DNA of 64,000 nt, from assembly GCA_039583875.1 (NCBI GenBank), contig CM077157.1:79484346-79548345 (forward strand). Direction: 5' to 3'. Below, piece after piece: positions 33,654 through 45,129 of the stretch. The notes beneath the pieces are model-generated. The model had not been told where the DNA came from, searched no databases, and was given only the letters and a program-made list of their open reading frames with translations. Each line of letters starts with the position of its first letter. Position 1 is the first letter of the stretch. A program made the position numbers and the translations under genes. The DNA is from Platanthera guangdongensis (lineage: Eukaryota; Streptophyta; Magnoliopsida; Asparagales; Orchidaceae).

Positions 33654-35647
33654 TGTAACACCCCAGTTTTTTTGCAAGAGGTTCAGTCTGCAGTTCTGAA
33701 CATTTTTGGGTTTCTGGCAGGAGGTACACGGCCTGCGACACGGGCGTGTCGCAGGGCGTGTCGACACTCGGCCCAAGTGTCGACACATTCGCTCGACAAA
33801 GTGTCGAGAGTGGGGCACACGGCCTGCGACACGGGCGTGTCGTAGGGCGTGTCGAGGCCGTGTCGACACTCGGCCCAAGTGTCGACACTTTCGCTCGACA
33901 AAGTGTCGAGAGTGGGGCACACGGCCTGCGACACGGGCATGTCACAGGGCGTGTCGAGGCCGTGTCGACACTCGGCCCAAGTGTCGACACTTTCGCTCGA
34001 CAAAGTGTCGAGAGTGGGCACACGGCCTACGACACGGGCGTGTCGCAGGGCGTGTCGAGGCCGTGTCGACACTCGGCCCAAGTGTCGACACATTCGCTCG
34101 ACAAAGTGTCGAGACTGGGGCACACGGCCTGTGACACGGGCGTGTCACAGGGCGTGTCCCGCTTGGTCGACGATCTTCGCTCGATGTTTTTCCGCGGTGT
34201 CGACACAAAGTCTGTCGACGGGTGTCGAGACTTGGCACACGGCTTGGGACACGGGCGTGTCCCAGGCCGTGTCATCTCTCGGGTTGGTTTCGGGGCCGTG
34301 TTGTTGGAGGCACACGGCCGGCCACACGGCCGTGTCACTGGGGACACAGGCGTGTCGGGTTGGACACGGGCGTGTCGGATGCCCGTGTGCGGTTCCAGGC
34401 GCGTCGATTTGAGACGGCGAATGAGGCACACGGCCCTGGACACGGGCGTGTGCCAGGCCGTGTTCGGCCGAGGTCTTTTATTTTCCAAGCGAATCGTGGC
34501 CATTCTTTCCCAGATTTTGGGATCTGACGGTTCAGGACTGTTCTTGGGAAGTTAAGTCCGATTCTAGGGTTGGAAACCCTCATTTGTTTTCCAAGTCTTC
34601 TCTTTCTAAGTTCTTGAGAAAACTAGAGCAAGGAGGAAGAAGAAGAAGGTCTTGGGCTGTAGGAAGGGTTTCGGAGCTCCAAATCGCGAGCCGAGTCCGG
34701 ATCCGTGAAGCTTGGAGCGTTGCGAAGATTTCCATCCGGCTATTTTGCCATGGCAAGGAAGAGGAGTCGGAAGGTAACGACATCTCTCCTCTCGGTCCTT
34801 AGGATGCATGTATTAGCATCATTTAGTTTTCTTTCTCCCTAATTTTTGGGCACCGAACTCTCAAATGAGAGGGGTTTTGGTTTGCCAAGTTTCAAGAGAA
34901 ACTTCCGGGTTGATTGAGTCCGTCCCCGGCATATTTTGCATTAGAGATCCGCTTCGCTAGTGGATTAGGCATGGTGGGTGAAGCCGTAGTCGCGACCGTT
35001 AGTCCGACTCGGTGATGTTGCATACGAACTTAGGGATTCGTAGAGATTTTCCGTTGCGGCAAGATGTCGTTTGTGTTGTGATGGTGATTGTCCCGTTTAT
35101 TTGCAAAGGTACGTGTAGTCGGACCCGGACAAGGTTAGCTCCTCGTGGCGGTAGATGGTTTCCTTGAGGGACAAGGTTAGCTCCGCACGAGTTGGAGATG
35201 GTTTCCTTGGTGCGCGGGAATGTTGCAGTACAATGAGGGATTATGATGTATTTAGTCTTGGTTTGTGTTGTGCCAAGGCGTGGCTATGTCTCTGTGGTCG
35301 GCTGGCTATCCCGTGACATGTGCGTCATGTGTGGAGAGTGTCCCGGCGAGACTAGTCCCCTTCTTTGAGACTGACGAGAATGCCAAGCTTGGGGCAAGCC
35401 CGGGGCAAAGTGGCCATGAGCGGGTGGGGTCCAGCAAGGCTTCTTAGAATCGGTCGGTCTGTGTTTGTTGGAATCCTGACATGAGACGTCAGAGCTTGCA
35501 GGCAAGCCCGGGGCTAAGCCCACGAGCGGGTGGGGCCTTGGCAAGAATTCCTTGTGGCGGCCTGTGCGCCGTTTGAGGGAGAGGTGTCTCCCTTAGTGTT
35601 TGCGGCTTTATGCCAATTGGGGAAATGTGAGTACCCAAATGTTGTGA
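33654..35647 (+). repeat. Tek1-b 3' LTR, left segment
   Basis: The LTR starts TGTAACACCCC and matches the 5' LTR up to about 28146. The palindrome array is at 33726-34475. At 35647 the match ends; 14 unmatched bases (35648-35661) lead into Tek2-b. The last 298 bases (35350-35647) are repeated at 45130-45427 on the other side of Tek2-b. Confidence 0.92.
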
Positions 35648-35661
35648 GTACCCTAAGATCC
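35648..35661. other. Filler bases at the left Tek2-b junction
   Basis: Fourteen bases belong to neither the Tek1 LTR nor Tek2-b. With the preceding bases they form GTGAGTACCC (35644-35653), a copy of GTGAGTACCC 16 bases upstream (35628-35637). A templated copy like this is typical of error-prone end joining rather than of integrase action. Confidence 0.65.
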
Positions 35662-37940
35662 TGTAACACCCCCTATCCGTCGCATAGTATATAGCAGTAG
35701 GTCCGGCCGGGGCCCGACGCCATATACCACAGACAGACCGGGTGGTTACGTATGGAAACCATCCAACCAATCTCAACGTCCTACACAGAGCATTCTAGCG
35801 GAAGCAGTTTATAAGAGTTGTAAACAAGAACCCAACATAGGAGCATGAATGTCCACTAATACCAAAAGGAATGTTATACAAAAATACCCAAAACCGGCCT
35901 TAAGGCCTTACAAAGTGTTTCACTTGAAAATTACATGTTTTACAAACCACGGCACGCAGGCCGGTCATACATGAATAAAGCAGTAAACACTTCTACTTGG
36001 GCCTTCGAGGGCCAGCTTCGCAAAAAGGGCTTTAGCCCGCTATTGACCGCTTGGTCCAGTTGCACCTGCAAGCAATAAACCACCGCACGGTGGCAAAACA
36101 AGGCAACGGTCAGCAATGCTGACCAAATTATAACGATCCCGCCCCCAACTCGGGGCGGCGATGCTCCTTCCCTGCATTTCATTAGCATAAGCGAGCAATT
36201 TATATAACCATAGCCATTTCATCACAGACGTTGGCTCGCACGGCCACATGACCCGTGCACTCAGGGCACATTCTCGGTGAACCGGTCGATGTTACGTCAA
36301 TTAAAGCCATTAACATTCCAGACTCACCACCGCCACTTAGACGGCCAAACCTATGAGCAATTCGTCTTCCTGGCCTGGGTCACGACAATTTAAGTCATTG
36401 ACCGCCGAAGACTCCCATCTATGCCAACGGCGAGTGCCACGTAACCTTAGGTCTCTCTAACCGAACGACATAAAGCGAGTACGGCTCTATCTAACCCGTG
36501 CTCACTTCGCAATGACAATTTAAGCCATTTGCGTGGGTCAAACTTTCACCGAGTCCCATTCTACCGCAAGACACATAACCCCGTTATGTTCAAGTTGGCT
36601 CTCAGGCCACCAAGTTGGCAAGATCTCGTATCCGCCCAGTTTTCCGGGTGCACCTTTGGGTTAGTCCCCAAGGCTGCCTACTGCAATCTACCGCGTAGAA
36701 AACCCGAAAAACAAACCATAGCACGGAGTCTTCTCCGGCCTTATGCAATGCAACATCACCGATCCAGACTAACATGTTCGGGTAGGCTTCACACATCATG
36801 CCTATGTCCGTTCTCGCATATAGACTCTAAATAACGGGGACTTTACATATCTACCCGAAGGAACGCCTCCAACTCTCCGCAAACTCGCGAGAGCGGGCTT
36901 CCTATGCTAAGAAAGAGAGCGACTCATGCTCAAGATGAGCATCGTTACCCTTGAGTTCCTCTTTGGCGCCATTGAAAAGTAATCAGATGGAAATCACCGC
37001 ACTTGCGTTGCCTCCGTGGATCCGGAGTCGGCTCGCGATTCGGAGCTCTGAAGCTCCTCCAATGGAGGGATCTAGTTCTTCTTCCTCCAATGGCTCTCCT
37101 CTTTCTCCAAGGATTTGGAGAGATGATAAGGTAAGAAAGTGATGGATTTCTAAGTCAACTCACGGGTATATCCTCTCAGGAACAACCCCCAGCCGTTGGA
37201 TCTCAACCTAAGGAAACGAACGGCTTTGATTCGGGGCTGAAATGCCCAATCTGGACCGAACACGGCGTGGCACACGCCCGTGTCCAGGGCCGTGTGCCAC
37301 ATTCGCCGTCAAAATCGAATCACCTGGAACCTCACACGGGTATCGAACACGCCCGTGTTTGAGCTGACACGCCCGTGTTCCACCTGACACGGCCGTGTAG
37401 CCGGTCGTGTACACCATGATTTTTCCCCCATTTTCAACCCGAGCACTGCACGGGTTCTAGGACATGCCCGTGTCCTTGCCCGTGTCACATTGACACGACT
37501 GGACCCCAGGCCGTGTACACGGGACATTTTATCGAGGGAAGAACGACGACTTGATGACACGGCCTTGGATACGCCCGTGTCCTAGGCCGTGTTTCTTGTC
37601 TCGACGATCGTCGAGTGAATCTCGACGACTCCCCAGGACGATCGTCGACACGGGTCGACACGCCCGTGTCGCAGGCCGTGTGCCCATTCTCAACAAATCG
37701 TCGAGTATAACTCGACGACTTCACGGCTAAGTGTCGACACGGGTCGACACGCCCGTGTCGCAGGCCGTGTGCCCACTCTCGACAAATCGTCAAGTAAAAC
37801 ACGACGACTTCGCGGCTAAGTGTCGACACACGCTTGACACGCCCTGGGACACGCCCGTGTCCCAGGCCGTGTGCCTGCTGCCAGAACCCAAACTGGCCCA
37901 AAACGTCCCCCTTTGCTCCTTTGAGTTTCGGGGCGTTACA
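35662..37940 (-). repeat. Tek2-b 3' LTR
   Basis: This 2,279-bp LTR has TGTAACGCCCC...GGGGGTGTTACA ends on the minus strand. It is nearly identical to 42828-45129, but two neighbouring palindrome units (about 37655-37680 and 37740-37765) each lack the same 12 bp. U3 array at about 37254-37885; palindrome TCTCGACGATCGTCGAGTG at 37599-37617. Confidence 0.92.
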
Positions 37941-37954
37941 ACTCTCCCCCTCTT
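37941..37954 (-). other. Tek2-b polypurine tract
   Basis: On the minus strand AAGAGGGGGAGAGT ends at the LTR start TGTAACGCC. It is the plus-strand primer. Confidence 0.88.
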
Positions 37955-37975
37955 AAAAGAATTTTGCCCACGAAA

Positions 37976-40900
37976 TTACATAAAGGAAAGACATACAAAA
38001 CCAAAATTTGTACCTGAGCGGAACAACTCCGGATACTCGTCAAGCATAGTCTGCTCTCGCTCCCAAGAGAGCTCCTCACGACCGCAATTGTCCCACCGGA
38101 CCTTGACCATCCTGATCTCTTTATTGCGTAGCCGCTTGACCTCCGAGTCCTCAATCGGCACGGGCTTGACCTTTGTCGTTAGCCCACTATCCACCGGCAC
38201 TTGATCAACCGCGATCACTTGCGTAGGCTCTTGCACCGCCTTCCGAAGCACCGAAATGTGGAATACATCATGTAAACCACTTAGCTCCACTGAAAGCTTC
38301 AACCTATAGGCTGCTTCGCCAACTCGCTCCAGAACCTCAAACGGTCCAAGGTACCTCGGGCTTAGCTTTTTCAATCGCCGCACTTGCGAGACACCCTTGA
38401 ACGGCTTGATCTTTAAGTATACATAATCGCCCACAGCGAACTCCACGTTCATGTGTTTGGCATTATAGTACTTTGCTTGCCGGTCCTGAGCAATAAGCAA
38501 CCTCTCCCAAATGGTTCTCACCAAAGAAGTAGCACCCTCTACTTTCGATCGCTTATACAACTTTGACTCACCCGTTTCTATCCAAGACAACGGCGTGTGA
38601 CATCTTCTACCATATAGGGCCTCGAAAGGCGCCATCTGAATACTTGCTTGGTAGCTGTTGTTGTATGCGAACTCCACCAAATAAAGGTGGTCTTCCCATT
38701 GCTTTCCGAAATCCAAGACACACACGCGAAGCATGTCTTCCATGGTTCTATTGACCCTCTCGGTCTGCCCATCCGTTTGCGGATGGAAGGCTGTGCTGAA
38801 CTTCAACTTAGTTCCCAACATTTGCTGCACCAGCCTCCAATCATTGGACGTGAACCGTCCATCTCGGTCACTCATGATGCTGCGGGGCACACCATGAAGT
38901 CGTACTATATTATCCACATAAAGCTTTGCCAGCTTCTCCACCGGATCGTCCTTCCTATGCGGAATAAAATGCGACACCTTCGTTAATCGATCAACAACCA
39001 CCCAAATGGCGTCGTTCCCCTTTTGCGACCTTGGCAAACCGTGCACAAAGTCCATAGAGATATCGTCAAATTTCCACTCCGGAATAGGCAAGGACTTAAG
39101 AAATCCTCCCGGCTTTTGGCACTCCGCCTTTACCAAGGCGCAGGTTTGGCACTTCGCTACATATAGCGCCACATCCTTTTTCAAACCCGGCCACCAAAAT
39201 AGTTTCTTTATATCACGGTACATCTTCGTGCTCCCCGGGTGAATTGAGTACTTGGTATGGTGCGCCGCGTACAACAACTCCACCCGTAAATTGCCCACAC
39301 TTGGGACGCACAAACGACCGTCTTTCCAAAGCAATCCGTCCTCCACGACGAATTGGGAATTTGACCCATCCAGAGCCTCTATCATGAACTGCTTCATATG
39401 AGCATCCATATCCAAAGCATGCCGAATCCGATCAGCCAGGTCATATTGTACTTCAGTCCAATTCAGAACTGCTTCAGCACTTGATTGTCTATCCACACAA
39501 ACAATCTCCAGCGCCTCCAACTCCCACACCAACCGCTCATCATGCACCGATAGCCAATTGGCTTGAGCTGGGGCTCGGCGACTCAACGCGTCCGCAACCG
39601 CATTCCCTTTGCCAGGCACGTAGTGGATCTTGAATGTATAGTCCCCCAAGAACTCCATCCATCTACGCTGCCGCATATTCAGATCTTTCTGATCTATCAA
39701 ATATTTCAGACTCTTATGATCGGTGTAGATATCAATCTTCACACCATACAAATAGTGCCTCCACAGCTTCAAGGCAAAAATCACGGCCGCTAACTCCAAG
39801 TCATGGACCGGATAATTCCTCTCGTGCACTTTTAGCTGTCCCGAGCCATAAGCTATCACGCTTTCGTGCTGCAGTAGCACGCAACCTAAACCGCTGCCCG
39901 AAGCATCGCTATATATCTCATAGCCTTCGGTTCCACATGGCGAACTCAGCACAGGCGCCGTGGTCAACCGACACTTCAATTCCTCAAAAGCTCGCGCGCA
40001 CTCCGGCATCCAAACTAACTTATGCTCCTTCCTCGTCAAAGTAGTGAGAGGTAGTGCTATCCGCGAGAAGTTCTCTACGAAGCGCCTATAATAACCGGCA
40101 AGCCCCAAAAAGCTCCGGACTTCTGCTACCGTAGCAAGCTCAGGCCACTCCCGTATCGCAACAATCTTCGTCGGATCCACAGCAAAACCCTCTCCACTCA
40201 CTATATGCCCGAGGAACGCCACTGAGGATAGCCAAAACTCGCACTTCGAGAACTTGGCATACAACAGATTTCTCCTTAGCGTCTCCAACACCAAATGAAG
40301 ATGCTTGAAGTGATCTTCCTCACTTTGCGAGTACACCAAAATATCGTCGATGAAGACGATCACGAAATGGTCCAAGTACTCCCTGAACGTCCTGTTCATC
40401 AAATCCATGAATACTGACGGCGCATTAGTCAGCCCAAACGGCATGATCGTAAACTCATAATGCCCATATCTCGTACTAAACGCTGTCTTCGGGATATCAC
40501 TCTCCCTTATCCGCAGCTGATAGTACCCAGCCTTGAGATCCAACTTCGAGTACAACGTCGACCCGACTAACTGATCAAAGAGATCATCGATCCTAGGGAT
40601 CGGGTACTTGTTCTTCTCAGTCAGCTTGTTTAGATCCCGATAATCAATACATAATCTCAAGCTTCCGTCCTTCTTCTTAACAAAGAGGACCGGTGCGCTC
40701 CAAGGCGAAGAACTCGGGCGCACATACCCTTGCTCCAACAACTCTTGCAGTTGAACTTTCAGCTCCGCCATTTCCTTAGGCGCTAGCCGATACGGAGATC
40801 GTGACACAGGCTTTGCACCTGGCACTAGCTCGATCGTAAAATCTATCTCCCGCTGAGGCGGGGCTCCCGGAAGATCTGCGGGGAACACATCAGGGTATTC

Positions 40901-41382
40901 CGATACCACTGAAATACAATCCAAAGCGGGCTTCGGCTTTGCAACCTCCACTAGTGTAAAGAACAGTTCTGCACCAGCACGAACCGCCTTCACCACCTGA
41001 AGAGCAGACATCAATGTCTTGCTCGACCCCTTTAAGCCCGTAAAAGTCGTCTCACGACTCACTCCCAGCTTGACTTCCTTGCTACCGCAATCTATATGGG
41101 CCTGCTGCTCCGAGAGCCAGTCCATGCCAAATATGACGTCGAACTCCACTAACGGAAGTAAAGACGCTCGCAGGTCGAACTCCTGCTCCCCAATACGAAT
41201 CTTAACATTACAGATCCTATCCGCTCGTATCGAACACCCATTGGGCAACAACACATCCAACTTATCCTTCGCCATCGAAGAAGGGACTCCGATGCGTGAT
41301 ATAAATCCTTCGGACAAGATGGAGTGTGAAGCTCCCGTATCGAAGAGTGCTCGTGCCAGATTTTCACAAATCAATACAAATC
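37976..41382 (-). CDS. pol: Tek2-b pol: protease, RT, RNase H, integrase, chromodomain (intact)
   Basis: The frame is open for about 1,135 codons after the intron-like segment. Protease has DTGAS (about 41340). RT runs to the FIDD motif (about 40345-40356). RNase H begins YSDASG and has TDHKS. The integrase zinc finger reads HHTKYS...CQTC (about 39130-39265). The catalytic core has D in MDFVHG (about 39050), D in SDRDG (about 38868) and E in TDGQTER (about 38762). The C-terminus is a chromodomain of the [17 protein letters not shown] type (about 38030-38110), which in this clade targets integration to chromatin. No domain residue is obviously lost. Close to Tek2-a in sequence and about as far from Tek1-b as sister families. 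It could in principle supply enzymes in trans to gag-only elements, but its own gag is broken. Confidence 0.94.
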
Positions 41383-41458
41383 CTAAACAAGTAGTGGTAA
41401 GGTAACATGCGCATAACAAGTATTTAAAGAAATTGACTTGCTATAAATTAAACCGTAC
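41383..41458 (-). other. Intron-like segment between gag and pol in Tek2-b
   Basis: The 76-bp segment on the minus strand starts GTACGG after ACAG and ends ACTTGTTTAG before GATTTG. It holds the gag stop (TAA at 41448-41450). Removing it joins the same Thr-Gly-Phe-Val-Leu sequence as in Tek1-b in frame. Its bases differ greatly from the Tek1-b segment while position, phase and splice sites are kept. Confidence 0.75.
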
Positions 41459-42602
41459 CTGTCACCACATCAGCTTGTTTAATGGCCTCCTGTTGGCCAA
41501 GATTATAGACCCTTGGTTGGGTCGGAGCATAGTGGGATGCGGTCGACTCCACCGCCTTTCCCTTCTCTTCATAAGTGGCTCCCGGCCTCCTCTCGGACTT
41601 AGGACGTCCGCTCCAACAATCACGGGCGAAATGCCCCGTCTTTCCACATGTAAAGCACGCGCCCGGGGTCCGACTCGTAGTCGCCCTAGAAGCGCCAGAA
41701 GGAGCTGGACCCGAAGTCCTATGCTTCTTGAAAGACCTCCGATAGCCGGACTTTGAAGTAGTCAGCACTCTGAACTCAAATTTCTTTTCACCCAAGCTTT
41801 TCTTCGCTTGCACGTTCTTCATGTCCTTCTCCAAGGACCGGGCAGTATTGACCAAGGTTAAGAAACCCTGCGTCATCGACCCCGAGAGTAGCAACCTCAA
41901 CTCGTCTCTCAACCCTTCGTAGAAGCGATTAGTCTTGCACTCCTCATCCATGATGGTGGAGCTAGGTTAACGACTCAACCGCGTAAACTCATGGAGATAT
42001 TCATCCACACTCCTCTCACCCTGCACCAACTTCAGGAACTCATTCTCCATTGAAATCCTTTGAGTAGAAGGGAGGTATCTTGCTAAGAACAATCCCGAGA
42101 ACTCTTCCATCGGAACGTCTATCAGTTGTCTACCTCTCAAATGATGCAGCTCCAATCCTTCCCACCACATCCTCGCTTCACCGTCCAGCAGGAACGTAGC
42201 GATGGTGGTCATTTGCCACTCCTCCGTCCCCGACGCCGTCATGACTCTCTTCACCCTAGAGAGCCAGTCTTCAGCCTGAGATGGGGTTCCTAACCCCGAG
42301 AATAACAGAGGGTTAAAGCTCATTACATGCTTTAGCTGCCTCTCAGTTGCCCTCCTTGGCACTATTGGTTCTACAACCACTTGCTCCACCATCCTCGGCT
42401 CAGCCTCTTGCAGAGGTTCTTGCTCCATCACAGGAGCGGGCTGCTGCGCTTGCCTTCCAGGCTGCGCATTAATCACGGCCAACACCGCTTCAGCCACCAA
42501 TCGTATATTTTCAGCCGACAAAGGTGTTGCAGGAGCAACCTCCGGTGCACTACTAGCCTCAGAAACTCGGCGTTCTGACGGCCAAACACCACTTCTGGTC
42601 AC
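41459..42602 (-). pseudogene. gag: Tek2-b gag with one nonsense codon
   Basis: The frame runs from about 42602 on the minus strand with no clear ATG at its head; the start may lie in the leader or after a leader intron, since CACTATAG at about 42603-42610 looks like a splice acceptor. It holds a gag domain (segments WLSRVKRVMTASG, GEARMWWEGL, YLHEFTRLSR), a TAA stop at 41967-41969, then the rest of the domain and a zinc knuckle CFTCGKTGHFARDC (about 41618-41660). The frame continues past the stop without a shift. This one stop would prevent full Gag. Confidence 0.85.
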
Positions 42603-42813
42603 CTATAGTGGTACAAAACACCGTTAAGCGACCAAATTGTATTGCAAACAGCAATTATAGGAACACGCAGGTTCCTCAAACACGAGTATTTTCATTCTTA
42701 AGTGGATATTCATGGGTTTTTTTACCATTATAACGATGACGCACGCAATGTGCTCACCACCCCTTAAAAAGAATTCGCCCACTAATTCAGTTTAAGCCCG
42801 ACCAAAACCAGTA
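42603..42813 (-). other. Tek2-b leader
   Basis: About 210 bases between primer site and gag. AT-rich, no protein feature, with a possible 3' splice site at its end. A leader intron is a guess. Confidence 0.4.
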
Positions 42814-42827
42814 GTCTGATACCAAAT
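42814..42827 (-). other. Tek2-b primer-binding site
   Basis: The minus strand reads ATTTGGTATCAGAC directly inside the 5' LTR, matching the initiator tRNA-Met primer type for ten bases. Confidence 0.85.
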
Positions 42828-45129
42828 TGTAACACCCCCTATCCGTCGCATAGTATATAGCAGTAGGTCCGGCCGGGGCCCGACGCCATATACCACAGAC
42901 AGACCGGGTGGTTACGTATGGAAACCATCCAACCAATCTTAACGTCCTACACAGAGCATTCTAGCGGAAGCAGTTTATAAGAGTTGTAAACAAGAACCCA
43001 ACATAGAAGCATGAATGTCCACTAATACCAAAAGGAATGTTATACAAAAATACCCAAAACCGGCCTTAAGGCCTTACAAAGTGTTTCACTTGAAAATTAC
43101 ATGTTTTACAAACCACGGCACGCAGGCCGGTCATACATGAATAAAGCAGTAAACACTTCTACTTGGGCCTTCGAGGGCCAGCTTCGCAAAAAGGGCTTTA
43201 GCCCGCTATTGACCGCTTGGTCCAGCTGCACCTGCAAGCAATAAACCACCGCATGGTGGCAAAACAAGGCAAGGTCAGCAATGCTGACCAAATTATAACT
43301 ATCCCGCCCCAAACTCGGGGCGGCGATGCTCCTTCCCTGCATTTCATTAGCATAAGCGAGCAATTTATATAACCATAGCCATTTCATCACAGACGTTGGC
43401 TCGCACGGCCACACACCCCGTGCACTCAGGGCACATTCTCGGTGAACCGGTCGATGTTACGTCAATTAAAGCCATTAACATTCCAGACTCACCACCGCCA
43501 CTTAGACGGCCAAACCTATGAGCAATTCGTCTTCCTGGCCTGGGTCACGACAATTTAAGCCATTGACCGCCGAAGACTCCCATCTATGCCAACGGCGAGT
43601 GCCACGTAACCTTAGGTCTCTCTAACCGAACGACATAAAGCGGGTACGGCTCCATCTAACCCGTGCTCACTTCGCAACGACAATTTAAGCCATTTGCGTG
43701 GGTCAAACTTTCACCGAGTCCCATTCTACCGCAAGACACATAACCCCGTTATGTTCAAGTTGGCTCTCAGGCCACCAAGTTGGCAAGATCTCGTATCCGC
43801 CCAGTTTTCCGGGTGCACCTTTGGGTTAGTCCCCAAGGCTCCCTGCTACAATCTACCGCGTAGAAAACCCGAAAAACAAACCATGGCATGGAGTCTTCTC
43901 CGGCCTTATGCAATGCAACATCACCGATCCAGAATAACATGTTCGGGTAGGCTTCACACATCATGGCTACGTCCGTTCTCGCATACGGACTCTAAACAAC
44001 GGGGACTTTACATATCTACCCGAAGGAACGCCTCCAACTCTCCGCAAACTTGCGAGAGCGGGCTTCCTATGCTAAGAAAGAGAGCGACTCATGCTCAAGA
44101 TAAGGATCGTTACCCTTGAGTTCCTCTTTGGCGCCATTGAAAAGTAATCGGATGGAAATCACCGCACTTGCGTTTCCTCCGTGGATCCGGAGTCGGCTCG
44201 CGATTCGGAGCTCCGAAGCTCCTCCAATGGCGGGATCTAGTTCTTCTTCCTCCAATGGCTCTCCTCTTTCTCCAAGGACTTGGAGAGATGATAAGGTAAG
44301 AAAGTGATGGATTTCTAAGTCAACTCACGGGTATATCCTCTCAGGAACAACCCCCAGCCGTTGGATCTCAACCTAAGGAAACGAACGGCTTTGATTCGGG
44401 GCTGAAATGCCCAATCTGGACCGAACACGGCTTGGCACACGCCCGTGTCCAGGGCCGTGTGCCACATTCGCCGTCAAAATCGAATCACCTGGAACCTCAC
44501 ACGGGTATCGAACACTCCCGTGTTCGAGCTGACACGCCCGTGTTTCACCTGACACGGCCGTGTAGCCGGCCGTGTACACCATGATTTTTCCCCCATTTTC
44601 AACCCGAGCACTGCACGGGTTCTAGGACACGCCCGTGTCCTTGCCCGTGTCACATTGACACGCCTGGACCCCAGGCCGTGTACACGGGACATTTCGTCGA
44701 GGGAAGAACGACGACTTGATGACACGGCCTTGGACACGCCCGTGTCCTAGGCCGTGTTCCTTGTCTCGACGATCGTCGAGTGAATCTCGACGACTCCCCG
44801 GGACGATCGTCGACACGGGTCGACATGCCCTGTGACACGCCCGTGTCGTAAGCCGTGTGCCCATTCTCGACGAATCGTCGAGTATAACTCGACGACTTCA
44901 CGGCTAAGTGTCGACACGGGTCGACACGCCCTGTGACACGCCCGTGTCGCAGGCCGTGTGCCCACTCTCGACGAATCGTCGAGTAAAACACGACGACTTC
45001 GCAGCTAAGTGTCGACCCACGCTTGACATGCCCTGGGACACGCCCGTGTCCCAGGCCGTGTGCCTGCTGCCAGAACCCAAACTGGCCCAAAACATCCCCC
45101 TTTGCTCCTTTGAGTTTCGGGGCGTTACA
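42828..45129 (-). repeat. Tek2-b 5' LTR
   Basis: A 2,302-bp partner of 35662-37940. The palindrome array is at about 44419-45066, with TCTCGACGATCGTCGAGTG at 44764-44782. It keeps both 12-bp CCCTGTGACACG-type blocks that the 3' LTR lacks. Confidence 0.93.

Larger units (their letters stand above)
35662..45129 (-). mobile_element. Tek2-b, complete Tekay/Del-like Ty3/gypsy element
   Basis: On the minus strand: 5' LTR 42828-45129, primer site 42814-42827, gag 41459-42602, intron-like segment 41383-41458, pol 37976-41382, polypurine tract 37941-37954, 3' LTR 35662-37940. Pol is fully open; gag has one stop. It lies within the Tek1-b 3' LTR. The flanking five bases (GATCC left, GACTA right) do not match; instead 298 bp of host LTR is repeated on both sides. 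Confidence 0.94.
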
